From assembly GCF_002101735.1 (NCBI RefSeq), contig NZ_LQPE01000018.1, forward strand, positions 1 to 64,000: a DNA stretch of 64,000 nt, given 5' to 3'. Below are positions 1 through 9,541 of this stretch, piece by piece (the first letter of the stretch is position 1; the number at the start of each line of letters is the position of its first letter). Source of the DNA: Mycobacterium kyorinense. Lineage in GTDB: Bacteria; Actinomycetota; Actinomycetes; Mycobacteriales; Mycobacteriaceae. Position numbers and translations under genes: made by a program. Below the pieces are notes generated by a model. The model was not told the origin of the DNA and searched no databases. It saw nothing but the letters and a program-made list of their open reading frames with translations.

Positions 1-230
1 GGCGATCGCCTGACCCACCGCCGACTCCATCCAAAAGGCCAAATTTCAGACGCCCTCAGGGGCCAGAATCCGCACGCCATCGACGCCGACCCACCAGAGC
101 CCATTACATCAGCGGCGTCCTAGGCTGACCACACAGTGCGATCGTCGACGCGGCTGTGCTCGGCGAGCATCGAGAACACCTTGCCTCCCGCGCTGTTGTG
201 TGAGTTGCTAGCCGTACTGGCCAGCGACGC
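1..230. other. Island edge without an intact gene
   Basis: No gene can be supported here. Immediately after the stop of the primase-helicase, the same minus-strand frame stays open for about 36 codons to a TAG at 120-122 (reading ...KVFSMLAEHSR...). This could be the tail of a longer ancestral protein cut off by a nonsense change, or chance in GC-rich DNA. I do not recognise the peptide. The left border of the island is not visible in the window. Confidence 0.4.
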
Positions 231-2594
231 TTATCGGAGCAGTGTTCTGGGGTCGGGGAAGCCCAGTTTGGTGTAGCCGGGCGCGCGTTTTCGCAGTGAA
301 GAGGCGAGTACTGGGGTGAGTTCGTCGTGGTAGTCGTGAACGGTTGCGGTGGCCTTGGCGGCGTGTGGCCGGGTGATGCGCCCGACGTATTGGACGAGTC
401 GGTTCTTGAACGTGATTGGGGCCGCGAGAAACAGCGTGTCCAGGGCCGGGCAGTCGAATCCCTCGCCGATGAACGAGCTGGTGCCGACGATCAGCAATGG
501 CCCGGCTTCGGCGGTGTGGTTGGCGAGTTGTTCGGAAATCTCGCGGCGTTGGCGCGCCTTCATCTGGCCGCTGAATACGACCACATCCTTGCCGGCGTTT
601 CGGAGTCGTTCGGCGATGGCGTTGAGGTGATCAATCCATGTGGTGAGGACGAGGATGTTGGCGCCGTCGGCGTGAGCGGAGAGAACGTCGGCGACGATCT
701 GCTCAAGCCGGGCCTCGTCGGCAATGAGGGCTCGGTAGATCTCGGCCATCCCGCCTGGCGCACTGGGATCGGCTTGTCCGGTGTAGCGGAACTGGGTGGG
801 ATGGATGTATAGGACAGGGTGCGGTGCGAGCAAGTCGGTGCCCGCCGAGGGGAGTTGGCCCGCCGTAGGGGCTTCGAGGGTGACGTGATGTGATCCGAGT
901 TGGTGGTAGATGAGGTCTTCGAGCCCATCGCGGCGTTCGGGTGTAGCGGTGAGCCCGAGCCAGTATTTGGCGGGTATTCGATTTAGGACGTGAAAGAACG
1001 CGCTGGCCGCGATGTGATGGCATTCGTCGGCGACGACGAAACCGTAACTCGCCGTGAGATCTTCGATGTTGCCACGGCGGGCGAGTGTGGGTAGCAACGC
1101 AATGTCGATTATGCCGGTGGTCTTGGATCGCCCGCCGCCGATCTGTCCGCACTTGAATCCGAGGTGTTTCTGCAACCGGTCACGCCACTGGTCCGCCAGC
1201 GCTTTGCGGTCGACCAGGATGAGTGTTGAGGTGGCGTGGGAAGCGATTGCGGCGCAGGCAATTACCGTCTTGCCCAAGCCAGGAGGTGCGATCAGCACGC
1301 TGGTGTCTTCCTCAATTAATCGCCGGACTGCGTCGGCCTGGTCGGACCTGAGCTCGGTTGAGCAGATGAATTCATGACGATCGCCGATGACGCGCTTATC
1401 GTCGATGTGCAACGTACTTCCTGCTGACTCGACCAAGTCGGTGAGCAGCCCGTACAGACCACGAGGCAGCACAAGATCGCCCTCGACTGTCTCGTCGTAG
1501 CTGTAAAGGAAGCGCGGAGTATCCCAGGTGCTGCGTCGAGCGCGCTGGCGAGCATCAAACTCGGGATTGCGAATGGAGCCCGCGTGTTTCACCGCCGCGA
1601 TCATGGCCGGACCAAGATCGTTGGCGGTCAGCGTGATTCGAGATGTGAAGGTTGCCCGGATGATCGTCGCCGGCCTCGGCACGATCTTCGACGAGGTGGG
1701 TAGCTGCAGCCGGCGCACGCGATGGCCGAACAGCGGATCGGGCAGAGTGCGAACCAGCGTGGTCACGTCCTTGTGCGACAGCCGCGCGATGCTGGACAGG
1801 TAGGCCCATTGGTCGTCGAAGGGCTCCAGCGTGGCGGGGTCGAGGAACAGCGTTGTGCCGTGTTGTCGGCGTTTGCCGTTGAGGGGGGCGGCGATGAGGT
1901 TGCCCATGCCGCGGCCGGTGTGGATATCTTGGGAGGGAAACAGCCGGTCGTAGCTGGTGAGGTGCATGCTGCCGCGGAGTTGGAAAGCCTCGCCGAGCAG
2001 GCTGGTCGCGATGCTGCGGGCTGTTGCCGCCGACGTGGCCTGTGCGAAGAAGATCCACACGTGCGCACCTCGGCCCGACTGCGACACCTCTAAAGCTGCC
2101 GGAACATTGTGTGCTCGCGCGGCTTTCATATAAGCGAGTGCATCGAGCATTGCGGCTTCCTTGTCGAAGTCAGCCGCGACCCACCAGCAGGTGTCATCGT
2201 CGCCAAGCGGATACAGGCCGATATGAAGCTCCCCGCGCAGGTGTTTGTCGACGACGTCGGGAGTGAAAGGAAGATACGGGGTGTCCGCACGGTTCATGCC
2301 CTTGCGCCAGTACCCGCGAATTGCCGGCATCCAACCGGATCGACCGTCGCGGCGGTTCTCCCAACGCACCGCGTAAACATCTGAGCGACAACGAAACAGA
2401 TCGAGGAAGAAACGGACCTTGTCTTCGGGCGCCGATCTCATGCTGATCGGCGATCCCGGTGCCCCGGTAAGGGTGGCTTGATCTGGATCCGCCGATCGAG
2501 CCTGCTCTTCGCTCAGTTGTAGTAGTCGACGCAAACGCGCATTGTCGGCGCGCAACGTGTCCAACTCGCCCGGGAACCGTTCCTCCACAACCAC
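231..2594 (-). CDS. TOTE-class AEP primase / SF2 helicase, putative defence protein
   Basis: A 787-aa fusion. After a short coiled segment (about 10-30) comes an archaeo-eukaryotic-primase-like domain (about 55-300) with an acidic ADFD motif near residue 140, a GRGAHVW motif matching the catalytic histidine region, and a TGRGMGNLIAAP block. A DEAD/DEAH-type superfamily 2 helicase follows: APPGLGKT (about 436-443), DECHH (about 523), GLTATPERRDG and a YVGRITRPH arginine-finger motif. This architecture is known from TOTE conflict systems, proposed to act on invader nucleic acid; the exact activity is inferred. The start is GTG. The gene lies 60 nt downstream of the PIN toxin and probably shares its transcript. 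A decayed paralogue lies at 12.1-13.1 kb. Confidence 0.8.
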   Translation of the reverse strand: MVVEERFPGELDTLRADNARLRRLLQLSEEQARSADPDQATLTGAPGSPISMRSAPEDKVRFFLDLFRCRSDVYAVRWENRRDGRSGWMPAIRGYWRKGMNRADTPYLPFTPDVVDKHLRGELHIGLYPLGDDDTCWWVAADFDKEAAMLDALAYMKAARAHNVPAALEVSQSGRGAHVWIFFAQATSAATARSIATSLLGEAFQLRGSMHLTSYDRLFPSQDIHTGRGMGNLIAAPLNGKRRQHGTTLFLDPATLEPFDDQWAYLSSIARLSHKDVTTLVRTLPDPLFGHRVRRLQLPTSSKIVPRPATIIRATFTSRITLTANDLGPAMIAAVKHAGSIRNPEFDARQRARRSTWDTPRFLYSYDETVEGDLVLPRGLYGLLTDLVESAGSTLHIDDKRVIGDRHEFICSTELRSDQADAVRRLIEEDTSVLIAPPGLGKTVIACAAIASHATSTLILVDRKALADQWRDRLQKHLGFKCGQIGGGRSKTTGIIDIALLPTLARRGNIEDLTASYGFVVADECHHIAASAFFHVLNRIPAKYWLGLTATPERRDGLEDLIYHQLGSHHVTLEAPTAGQLPSAGTDLLAPHPVLYIHPTQFRYTGQADPSAPGGMAEIYRALIADEARLEQIVADVLSAHADGANILVLTTWIDHLNAIAERLRNAGKDVVVFSGQMKARQRREISEQLANHTAEAGPLLIVGTSSFIGEGFDCPALDTLFLAAPITFKNRLVQYVGRITRPHAAKATATVHDYHDELTPVLASSLRKRAPGYTKLGFPDPRTLLR

Positions 2595-2654
2595 AGTCTG
2601 CCGATCCCCGCGCCGGCGATGCAGGCCGATGGAGTAGTCGCCTCGGCAGGGCGG

Positions 2655-3227
2655 TCAGATGGCGGCGCGGATGAGCTCGACTGCTTCGGTCATCTGGTAT
2701 CGCTGAACCAGCCGATTCAAAAGCTCCGCGGTCGTTAGTGGTGGGGCGGTATACCGGGAGGCCATGGTTTTCACAGCCCGCAGCGCCAGGTCTGGTGAGA
2801 CCGATACAGTATCTGCCGCAAATTCGGCGGGGGACACAACCTTGATGTGCGCGGGAATCTTCGCTGCCGGGAAGTCCCTGAGGTTATCGGTGACGATGGT
2901 GCCCGCTCCACCGACCACCGCTGCTGCAGCCACATGTTCATCGTTGGGGTCTGGCAGGTGGAAACTTCCGTCGTAAGGTTCCCAGTTTTCGACCACTGCG
3001 TCGTCGAACGCCGTCGTCATCTGGTCAATGAGGTGACGGGCCCGCGCGGTCGCGGCAGCGGGTTGTTCTCCGCGAATCATCAGCTTCTGTGTCTCGTGGA
3101 ATTCGAGTTCGGCCAGGATTTGGATTGACCACAGCGGTCGATAGAGCCCTTCGATTGCGAGTGAAAGCAAGAAGTCCCGCTGCAAGCTCGGCCATAGCAC
3201 CGAGGTATCGAGGAAAGCGGCGAACAT
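2655..3227 (-). CDS. PIN-domain toxin (VapC-like ribonuclease)
   Basis: A 190-aa protein with a PIN nuclease fold. The acidic residues expected to bind Mg2+ are visible: D7 in FLDTSVLW, E40 in ILAELEF, D93/D96 in LPDPNDEHV and D114 in IVTDNLRDF. PIN toxins cleave RNA and are held inactive by a co-transcribed antitoxin. The upstream HTH gene ends 14 nt before this start and is the likely antitoxin. The protein is longer than a typical 130-aa VapC and has a helical C-terminal extension (about 140-190). The last 60 or so bases of this gene are also present, as a remnant, at 13173-13240 beside the second primase copy. Confidence 0.82.
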   Translation of the reverse strand: MFAAFLDTSVLWPSLQRDFLLSLAIEGLYRPLWSIQILAELEFHETQKLMIRGEQPAAATARARHLIDQMTTAFDDAVVENWEPYDGSFHLPDPNDEHVAAAAVVGGAGTIVTDNLRDFPAAKIPAHIKVVSPAEFAADTVSVSPDLALRAVKTMASRYTAPPLTTAELLNRLVQRYQMTEAVELIRAAI

Positions 3228-3241
3228 CGCCGCCCATGGTG

Positions 3242-3775
3242 TCAGCTTGGTTGGGCTGATTTGTTTCGGCGCGCCGCCACAGCGCTTCGTGCTTCGCGCA
3301 GTTGCTTTCGGATCGTGTCGGGATCGTCATCGTGGCCGATGTCGGCGGTCGCCACAAGCGCGTCGTATTGGCGTTTGCGGCGCTCCTCGCGATAGGACAG
3401 CACGTCATCGAGCAGAAGGCGATGCCGGTTGCCAATTCGTTCGGCAGGCAGGACGTTGTCATTGATCAACCGCACTATCGTCGGGCGGCTCACGCCGAGA
3501 AGGTCGGCCGCCTGCTGTGTGGTTAGTGTCATGGTTTGCGGCGCGACGGTCACTGCCTTGCCCGCATGAAGCGCTGCCACGACTTTCGTCAAGGCTTCGT
3601 GGACCGCGCCGGGCAGCTCGATCCGGTCGTGCTCATCGACACCAACCAGTGCGTAACTCGGAGAAGCCGCCGCGCCATGTCGGCGCTCGTGAGCCGCCAG
3701 GAACCCGACCACCGGTGCGAGTTCCTCCGGATGCTCGGAGAGGAATGTCGCGGTCGCGACCGCTTCGGCGCCCAT
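3242..3775 (-). CDS. Excisionase-type HTH antitoxin
   Basis: A 177-aa protein. Residues about 85-135 form a MerR/excisionase-type helix-turn-helix (LTTQQAADLLGVSRPTIVRLI) followed by a basic wing. The N-terminal half is helical. It sits directly upstream of the PIN toxin, the usual order of type II toxin-antitoxin pairs in which the antitoxin binds both the toxin and its own promoter. A perfect 10-bp inverted repeat lies 14-55 nt upstream of its start and is a good candidate for the autoregulatory site. The helicase gene further downstream may be controlled by the same promoter. Confidence 0.75.
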   Translation of the reverse strand: MGAEAVATATFLSEHPEELAPVVGFLAAHERRHGAAASPSYALVGVDEHDRIELPGAVHEALTKVVAALHAGKAVTVAPQTMTLTTQQAADLLGVSRPTIVRLINDNVLPAERIGNRHRLLLDDVLSYREERRKRQYDALVATADIGHDDDPDTIRKQLREARSAVAARRNKSAQPS

Positions 3776-3788
3776 GGGAGTTCACCAC

Positions 3789-3830
3789 CTATTCGAACGA
3801 AGCGAATTTATTTTCGGAACGTTCGAATAG
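3789..3830. promoter_or_regulatory. Inverted-repeat operator upstream of the antitoxin gene
   Basis: CTATTCGAAC (3789-3798) is mirrored exactly by GTTCGAATAG (3821-3830), 22 bp apart, in an unusually AT-rich stretch. A palindromic GAACGTTC (3817-3824) overlaps the right arm and another CTCGAAT half-site follows at 3834-3840. Its position just upstream of the antitoxin start fits an autorepression operator overlapping the promoter. Confidence 0.55.
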
Positions 3831-4120
3831 TAGCTCGAATGACGGCGCGAGTCCACGTCACTTCATCCAGCCGTCACGTTTCGCCGTCTGCCGACTCGAT
3901 TACCGCGGAGGACGGCCGAGGTGGCTCGGAACGCGCCGCGACGGCGTGGACGCGTTCCATCGCCTGACCTACCTGTTTGAGAACGCGCCATGGCTTCCGC
4001 CTCTCGTCAGTGGTCAGAGTTCGACCGCTTCGTCATCAGGAATCGTTGACCATTGCACCGCGCGCGACGCCATGTCGGGAGACACGGACACGGTTGCCCG
4101 AACCTGTCGGTGCCCTTGCT

Positions 4121-4132
4121 TAGGCTCTGCTT
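4121..4132 (+). promoter_or_regulatory. Predicted leaderless promoter of jetA
   Basis: TAGGCT (4121-4126) matches the mycobacterial -10 consensus TANNNT and ends 6 nt before the GTG start of jetA. No Shine-Dalgarno-like sequence is present. This is the arrangement of a leaderless mycobacterial mRNA. The 290 nt between the toxin-antitoxin operator and this point contain no gene I can support. Confidence 0.45.
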
Positions 4133-5575
4133 GTGGAGTACGAAGCGATCGACGCATTGCGGGAGCGGCACCCCGCTTGGCGTCTGCTGCGTGCGGGTAA
4201 CGCCACTTTGATCCTCTCCTTCCTGGGGAAGTTCTTTGTCGAAGGCAACCGGGGCGCGTGTTCGGCGAGCGAAGTCGCGGCCGCGTTGGACGACCATCTC
4301 TATGCGCTCAACGACGAAGAACCCAGCGAAAACGGCCAGGCACGGTTTCCGAAGAGCCCGCGAGCGTACTTGGAGGACTGGGCGGCCACCGACGCCGCGT
4401 ATTTGCGGCGGTTCTACCCGCCCGGCGACGACGAAGTCCACTATGAGGTGACACCGGCTTTCGAGAAAGCCTATGCCTGGGTCACGACGCTGCAGGGCAG
4501 GTCGTTCGTGGGAACGGAGTCCCGGCTGCACACCGTGGTTGAGCTACTGCGACAGATCGTGCACGGAACCGAAGTCGAACCGGATGTCCGGCTTGCCGAG
4601 TTGCGCCGTCGTCGCGACGAACTCGACGTTGAGATCGCGGCCGTTGAGGCCGGCGTCGTGCAGGTGCTGGATGCGACAGCGGTGCGAGATCGCTACCAAC
4701 AGCTCGCCGCGACCGCGCGTGAACTGCTTTCGGATTTTCGCGAGGTCGAAGAGAATTTCCGGATGCTCGACCGGGCCGCGCGAGAGAAAATTGCGGCGTG
4801 GGACGGCTCCAAGGGCGAGTTACTTACTGAGCTGGTCGGAACTCGCTCCGAAATTGCCGGCTCGGACCAGGGTCGCAGCTTCCAGGCGTTCTACGACTTC
4901 CTGCTCTCCGAGGCGCGCCAGGCCGAGCTCACCGAGCTGCTCGCCAAAGTGTCCATGCTGGACACGATCGAACAGGACCAGCGGATCCGCGGTATCCACC
5001 ACGACTGGTCGGAAGCTGCCGACCGGGCCCAGCGCACCGTCCGGCAGATATCTGAGCAATTGCGTCGCTTTCTCGATGACCAGATCTGGCTGGAGAACCG
5101 GCGTGTCCTGGACTTGGTCCGGGCGGTGGAAAACGTCGCCCTCGGGCTGCGCGACGCCCCGCCGCCGTTCGGGCTCGAGGTCGACCAGCCGGGCATCGTG
5201 ATCACCCTGCCATTGGAGCGACCGCTCTATCAAGCTCCGGTGGCGGTCGCCGTCGAAAGTGACATTTCAGCGGCGACAGAGGATCTCGACACCGACCTAC
5301 TCTTCACCCAGACCTACATCGACCAAGCCCGTCTGGCCGAGATCATCCGCACCGTTCTGCCCGAGAACTCCTCCGCCCTGCTGTCCGACGTCGTCGCCGT
5401 ACACCCGATCGAACAAGGAGCCGCGGAAATCGTTGGCTATCTTGCCCTGGACGACGAAGACGTGACGGTTGACATGGACGTCGCCGACGAGACCCTCCTC
5501 GAATACTCCGACCCTGCGGACCCGGACGTCACCAAGCGGGCGAGGCTGCCGAAAGTGACGGTGCGGCGCCGATGA
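4133..5575 (+). CDS. jetA: Wadjet JetA (MksF-like kleisin, DUF3375)
   Basis: A 480-aa kleisin-type subunit (DUF3375 family, equivalent to MksF/EptA) of the Wadjet SMC complex, which recognises and restricts small circular DNA such as plasmids. The N-terminus starts with the family-typical helical block (EAIDALRERHPAWRLLRAGNA), the centre is predicted coiled coil (about 155-330) and the C-terminus is acidic. The start is GTG with no ribosome site, probably leaderless. Its stop overlaps the jetB start in an ATGA. The order JetA-B-C-D is canonical and complete. Confidence 0.9.
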   Translation: MEYEAIDALRERHPAWRLLRAGNATLILSFLGKFFVEGNRGACSASEVAAALDDHLYALNDEEPSENGQARFPKSPRAYLEDWAATDAAYLRRFYPPGDDEVHYEVTPAFEKAYAWVTTLQGRSFVGTESRLHTVVELLRQIVHGTEVEPDVRLAELRRRRDELDVEIAAVEAGVVQVLDATAVRDRYQQLAATARELLSDFREVEENFRMLDRAAREKIAAWDGSKGELLTELVGTRSEIAGSDQGRSFQAFYDFLLSEARQAELTELLAKVSMLDTIEQDQRIRGIHHDWSEAADRAQRTVRQISEQLRRFLDDQIWLENRRVLDLVRAVENVALGLRDAPPPFGLEVDQPGIVITLPLERPLYQAPVAVAVESDISAATEDLDTDLLFTQTYIDQARLAEIIRTVLPENSSALLSDVVAVHPIEQGAAEIVGYLALDDEDVTVDMDVADETLLEYSDPADPDVTKRARLPKVTVRRR

Positions 5576-6150
5576 GCAACGAGCACGCGGTCGCCGGCGC
5601 CATCATCCGGTTGATGCAGGGAGTCGTCTACCGCGAGTCCGACGAGGACAGCTGGCTGACGCTGGAACGCTTGGGCGCCGGTGTCCGAGACCATTTCGCC
5701 ACGATCGGCGTCGACGTGGTGGTCGATGACGCGGAGGGCTACGCCTACCTTCGGTCCCGACCCGACGACGACGGGGCCGAGGCGCTGCCGCGCCTGGTCC
5801 GCAGGCGCGCGCTGACATACAACGTCAGTCTTCTGCTGGTGCTCTTACGCAAGAGGCTGGTCGAGTTTGAAACCAGCAGCGGTGAAGGCCGATTGGTGCT
5901 CAGCACCGACCAGATCGTCGAAATGCTGCGGCTCTTCCAGGCCGAATCCACCAACGACGCACGAGTCGTGGATCAAGCGGAGACGACGATCAAGAAGGCC
6001 GCCGAACTGGGCTTCCTGCGCCAGTTGCGCGGTCAGCGCGACCAGTGGGAGGTGCGGCGCATCCTCAAGGCCTACGTCGACGCCGAGACGTTGTCGGACT
6101 TCGCGGCCAAACTGCGCGAGTATGCCGGGACGGTAGTCAGCGATGAGTGA
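5572..6150 (+). CDS. jetB: Wadjet JetB (MksE-like, DUF4194)
   Basis: A 192-aa winged-helix KITE-type subunit (DUF4194, MksE/EptB-like) that bridges kleisin JetA and the SMC ATPase JetC. A conserved-looking block LVRRRALTYNVSLLLVLLRKRL lies near 75-96. Its start overlaps jetA by 4 nt and its end overlaps jetC by 8 nt, so the subunits are translationally coupled. The length is normal for the family. Confidence 0.88.
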   Translation: MSNEHAVAGAIIRLMQGVVYRESDEDSWLTLERLGAGVRDHFATIGVDVVVDDAEGYAYLRSRPDDDGAEALPRLVRRRALTYNVSLLLVLLRKRLVEFETSSGEGRLVLSTDQIVEMLRLFQAESTNDARVVDQAETTIKKAAELGFLRQLRGQRDQWEVRRILKAYVDAETLSDFAAKLREYAGTVVSDE

Positions 6151-9100
6151 AACAGTCGCTGCCACAGTAAAGCTCGATGAAAGCCCAGGGGCGGGCTACC
6201 GGTTGGCGCATGCGGAGCTGTTGAACTGGGGCACCTTCGACCGCCAGGTCTGGCGGTTCAGCCCGGGCACCGATACCGCACTGTTGACCGGTGACATCGG
6301 CTCCGGTAAGTCGACGATCGTCGACGCGCTCACCACCTTGCTGGTTCCCTCGCACAAAGCTGCCTACAACAAAGCCGCCGGCGCCGACGCCAGGGAACGC
6401 ACACTGCGCTCGTACGTGGAAGGCCACTACAAATCGGAGCGAAACGAGGCCACCGGCAAGTCCCGCGCCAAGGGGCTGCGGGAACATCGGCGAACGTACT
6501 CGGTGATCCTCGGTGTGTTCATCAACCACGGCTATGACGAGACGGTCACCCTGGCCCAAGTCTTCCAGCAACGCGAGAGCACCGGACAGCCCTACCGCTT
6601 CTTCGTCACCGCGACCAAACAGCTGTCGATCGCGACAGACTTTGCCGAGTTCGGGTCTGACCTTCGCGACCTGCGCAAGAGACTGCGCGCTTCCGGCGCG
6701 GAGATCTTCGACGAGTTCCCCAAGTATGCCGTCTCGCTGCGCCGCCTGCTCGGCATCCGATCCGAGCAGGCACTTGAGCTGTTCCACCAGACGGTGTCGA
6801 TGAAATCCGTTGGCAATCTGAACGATTTCGTGCGCGACCACATGCTCGAGCCGAGCGACTCGACGGAGCGCGTCCGCGACATCATCGCCCACTTTGACGA
6901 CCTGACCAAGGCGCATGACGCCGTCAAGCGGGCGCGCGAGCAACTCGAAGCACTGGAGCCGGTTGTGCAGACCGCGGCCAGGTATGACGCCGCGCTCACC
7001 GAGCGCGACACACTGGAGCGGGAGCGAGCGGCAGTCCGGCTGTTCATCGCGGAGCTTCGCTCCGGGCTGTTGGCCGGCGAGATTGCCCGGCTGGAAGCTG
7101 ACGCCGCCGTCCGGTCGAAGGAACTGGGAACCGCCGAGACGACGCAGCAACGGCTCAAGCATGAGCGCGAATCTTTGATCGAGGAGCGCGCCCGGGCGGG
7201 TGGGCACCGCATCGGGGAGCTGGAGCGACTTGCAAGCGAGGCCCGGGCCGAGGCCGAAACACGCCGTGGCACAAGGGCTTTGTTCGACGCCGCTGTCGCC
7301 GACGCGGGGCTGGAACGCGTCAGCGGAGCAGCGGAGTTCGCGGCCTTGTCGGCGCTGATCTCCGCGGAACGTCCGCGGCTGACCGCCGAGAAACGAGACC
7401 TCGACGCGGCCACCGCCGACGCGATAGGGCTCGAGCGAGAGCTGCGGCGCAAGTGCGAACTGGTCGCCGACGAGATCACCAGCCTGGAGCAACGCACCAG
7501 CAATTTGCCCGTCGAGCAGGTCGAGGTGCGCGCCGAGATGTGCGCGGCCCTCGGGTTGACGGCGGAGGACCTTCCCTACGCGGGTGAGCTCCTCGACGTG
7601 TTCGATGAGCACGCCGATTGGCGGGGCGCCGCCGAACGGGTGCTGCGCGGGTTCGCGCTCTCGCTGCTGGTGCCGCAGCGGCATTACGATGCCGTCGCCG
7701 GGTGGGTGAACAGCCGACGGCTCACGTTCCACGGGCGTGGCGGCAACGCGACCGGAGCGAAGCTGGTCTACGAGAGGGTTCCCCGTCAACAGGTTCGGCT
7801 GCAACCCTCCGGCCACGACGGGCTGCGGCTTGCCGACTGCATCGACATCAAGGACGGGCCGTTCCGGGACTATCTGGTCAACGAGCTCACGAAGCGTGCC
7901 GACTTCCGCTGTGCGGCAAGCCTAACCGAGTTCCAAACCCAACGGCGTGCCGTCACCCGCGAGGGTCAGGTGCGTTCCGGCGATCGACACGAAAAGGACG
8001 ACCGGCATCGCGTCGACGATCCCCGTCGCTGGGTCCTGGGCTGGGCCAACGAACGCAAGATCGCCGCGCTGCGCGCTGAACTGGCCCAGCTGGAGGCCGA
8101 GTGCGAGGCGGCCGCCTCCGACGTGGCCGGGCTCAGCGCCCAGCGGGAGGCGCTGCAGGAAAGGCTGGACGCCCTTCTTCGGGTCGAGGGCTTTCGCTCC
8201 TGGATCGACCTCGACGTCGACGAGGCCGAGGCACGCGCGAAAAACCATGATGCTGAACGTATTCGGCTGGAGGCCGGTTCGTCGCGTCTGGAGGAAATCA
8301 CCCGCGCGTTGGACAGCAATACCGAGGAAGAGAACGCGGTCGCCGAGTTGATCAGGAAACTCACCGGCGAGCTTGCCACCACGGTCGCCAAGGCAAAGCA
8401 AGCGGAACAGGACAAGAAGCGCGACGACGACTTCGTCACCGCACGCCTGCACCACGAACTGACAACCGCCCGGGAGTCCTACGCTGCTCTGGACGAGCGC
8501 CTGGGAAAGCGCCGGCCGACGCGCGCAGCGGACTGCGCCGACACCGAGACGGTCCTGTCCGACGATCTGCACAGGCGGATCGAGAAGCTGACCCGCGAAC
8601 TCAATGGCCACGGACTGAACCTGGGGCAGTACATGGCGGCGGTTTTGGCCCGGTGGCCCGAGTTGCGCGCGGACATGGACGCCAATGTCGATGCGCGCCA
8701 AGAGTTCCTGGCGTTCCGGGCCCGCGTCGCGACGGACGATCTCCCGCGTTTCGAAAGCGAGTTCAAAGAACAGCTCAACAAGAACACCATCCAGGAGCTC
8801 GCGGGATTCAACAACTGGCTGGGCCGACAGGCGTCGGCCATTGACCAGCGCGTCAACCGGATTAACGAGGCGCTCGGGGCGGTGCCCTACAACCCGGGTC
8901 GCTTCATCCGCCTCGAAAAGGAACCGACCACCAACCAGGACGTCGCGCAATTCCGTTCGGACTTGCGCAACCTGACCAACGACAGCCTCGCGATCGATGG
9001 CGACCAGTACTCCGAGCAACGTTTCCTCGACGTCAAGCGGATCATCGAACGCTTCCGCGGCCGCGACGGCTACGCCGAATCCGACAAGACCTGGACTCGA

Positions 9101-9541
9101 CGCGTCACCGATGTGCGCAACTGGTTCGTTTTCTCGGCCTCCGAGCGTGACGTCGAGACCGACCTCGAGTGGGAGCACTACAGCGACTCCGACGGCAAGT
9201 CTGGCGGCCAGAAAGAGAAGCTGGCGTACACGATCCTCGCGGCTTCGCTCGCTTACCAGTTCGGGCTCGAGTGGGGAGCGCAGCGGTCACGAGACTTCCG
9301 GTTCGCGGTCATCGACGAAGCGTTCGGTCGCGGCTCGGATATCTCGACACGCTATGCGCTGGAGCTCTTCGCGACGCTCGGGCTGCAACTTCTCATCATC
9401 ACGCCGTTGCAGAAGGTGCATGTCATCGAGCCGTACGTCAAGGCAATTGGATTCGTCGACAATCCGACCGGAACCTTCTCTCGGCTCCAGACGATGACGA
9501 TCGAGGAGTACCGGACAAGACGCGATGGTCGGCGGCCGTGA
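6143..9541 (+). CDS. jetC: Wadjet JetC (MksB-like SMC ATPase)
   Basis: A 1132-aa SMC-type ATPase, the DNA-loop-extruding motor of Wadjet (EptC/MksB-like). The Walker A motif GDIGSGKST is at 50-58, the ABC signature SGGQKEK at about 1016-1022 and the Walker B region FAVIDEAFGRGSD at about 1054-1066. Long coiled-coil arms (about 260-470 and 640-900) flank a central hinge-like part. All ATPase residues I can identify are present, so it looks functional. It overlaps jetB by 8 nt and jetD by 4 nt (GTGA). Confidence 0.92.
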   Translation: MSETVAATVKLDESPGAGYRLAHAELLNWGTFDRQVWRFSPGTDTALLTGDIGSGKSTIVDALTTLLVPSHKAAYNKAAGADARERTLRSYVEGHYKSERNEATGKSRAKGLREHRRTYSVILGVFINHGYDETVTLAQVFQQRESTGQPYRFFVTATKQLSIATDFAEFGSDLRDLRKRLRASGAEIFDEFPKYAVSLRRLLGIRSEQALELFHQTVSMKSVGNLNDFVRDHMLEPSDSTERVRDIIAHFDDLTKAHDAVKRAREQLEALEPVVQTAARYDAALTERDTLERERAAVRLFIAELRSGLLAGEIARLEADAAVRSKELGTAETTQQRLKHERESLIEERARAGGHRIGELERLASEARAEAETRRGTRALFDAAVADAGLERVSGAAEFAALSALISAERPRLTAEKRDLDAATADAIGLERELRRKCELVADEITSLEQRTSNLPVEQVEVRAEMCAALGLTAEDLPYAGELLDVFDEHADWRGAAERVLRGFALSLLVPQRHYDAVAGWVNSRRLTFHGRGGNATGAKLVYERVPRQQVRLQPSGHDGLRLADCIDIKDGPFRDYLVNELTKRADFRCAASLTEFQTQRRAVTREGQVRSGDRHEKDDRHRVDDPRRWVLGWANERKIAALRAELAQLEAECEAAASDVAGLSAQREALQERLDALLRVEGFRSWIDLDVDEAEARAKNHDAERIRLEAGSSRLEEITRALDSNTEEENAVAELIRKLTGELATTVAKAKQAEQDKKRDDDFVTARLHHELTTARESYAALDERLGKRRPTRAADCADTETVLSDDLHRRIEKLTRELNGHGLNLGQYMAAVLARWPELRADMDANVDARQEFLAFRARVATDDLPRFESEFKEQLNKNTIQELAGFNNWLGRQASAIDQRVNRINEALGAVPYNPGRFIRLEKEPTTNQDVAQFRSDLRNLTNDSLAIDGDQYSEQRFLDVKRIIERFRGRDGYAESDKTWTRRVTDVRNWFVFSASERDVETDLEWEHYSDSDGKSGGQKEKLAYTILAASLAYQFGLEWGAQRSRDFRFAVIDEAFGRGSDISTRYALELFATLGLQLLIITPLQKVHVIEPYVKAIGFVDNPTGTFSRLQTMTIEEYRTRRDGRRP

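Noticed and set aside
6137-7816. 559-codon minus-strand frame opposite jetC
   Set aside because: It mirrors the SMC coding frame, has no motifs, and JetC is complete with ATPase motifs.
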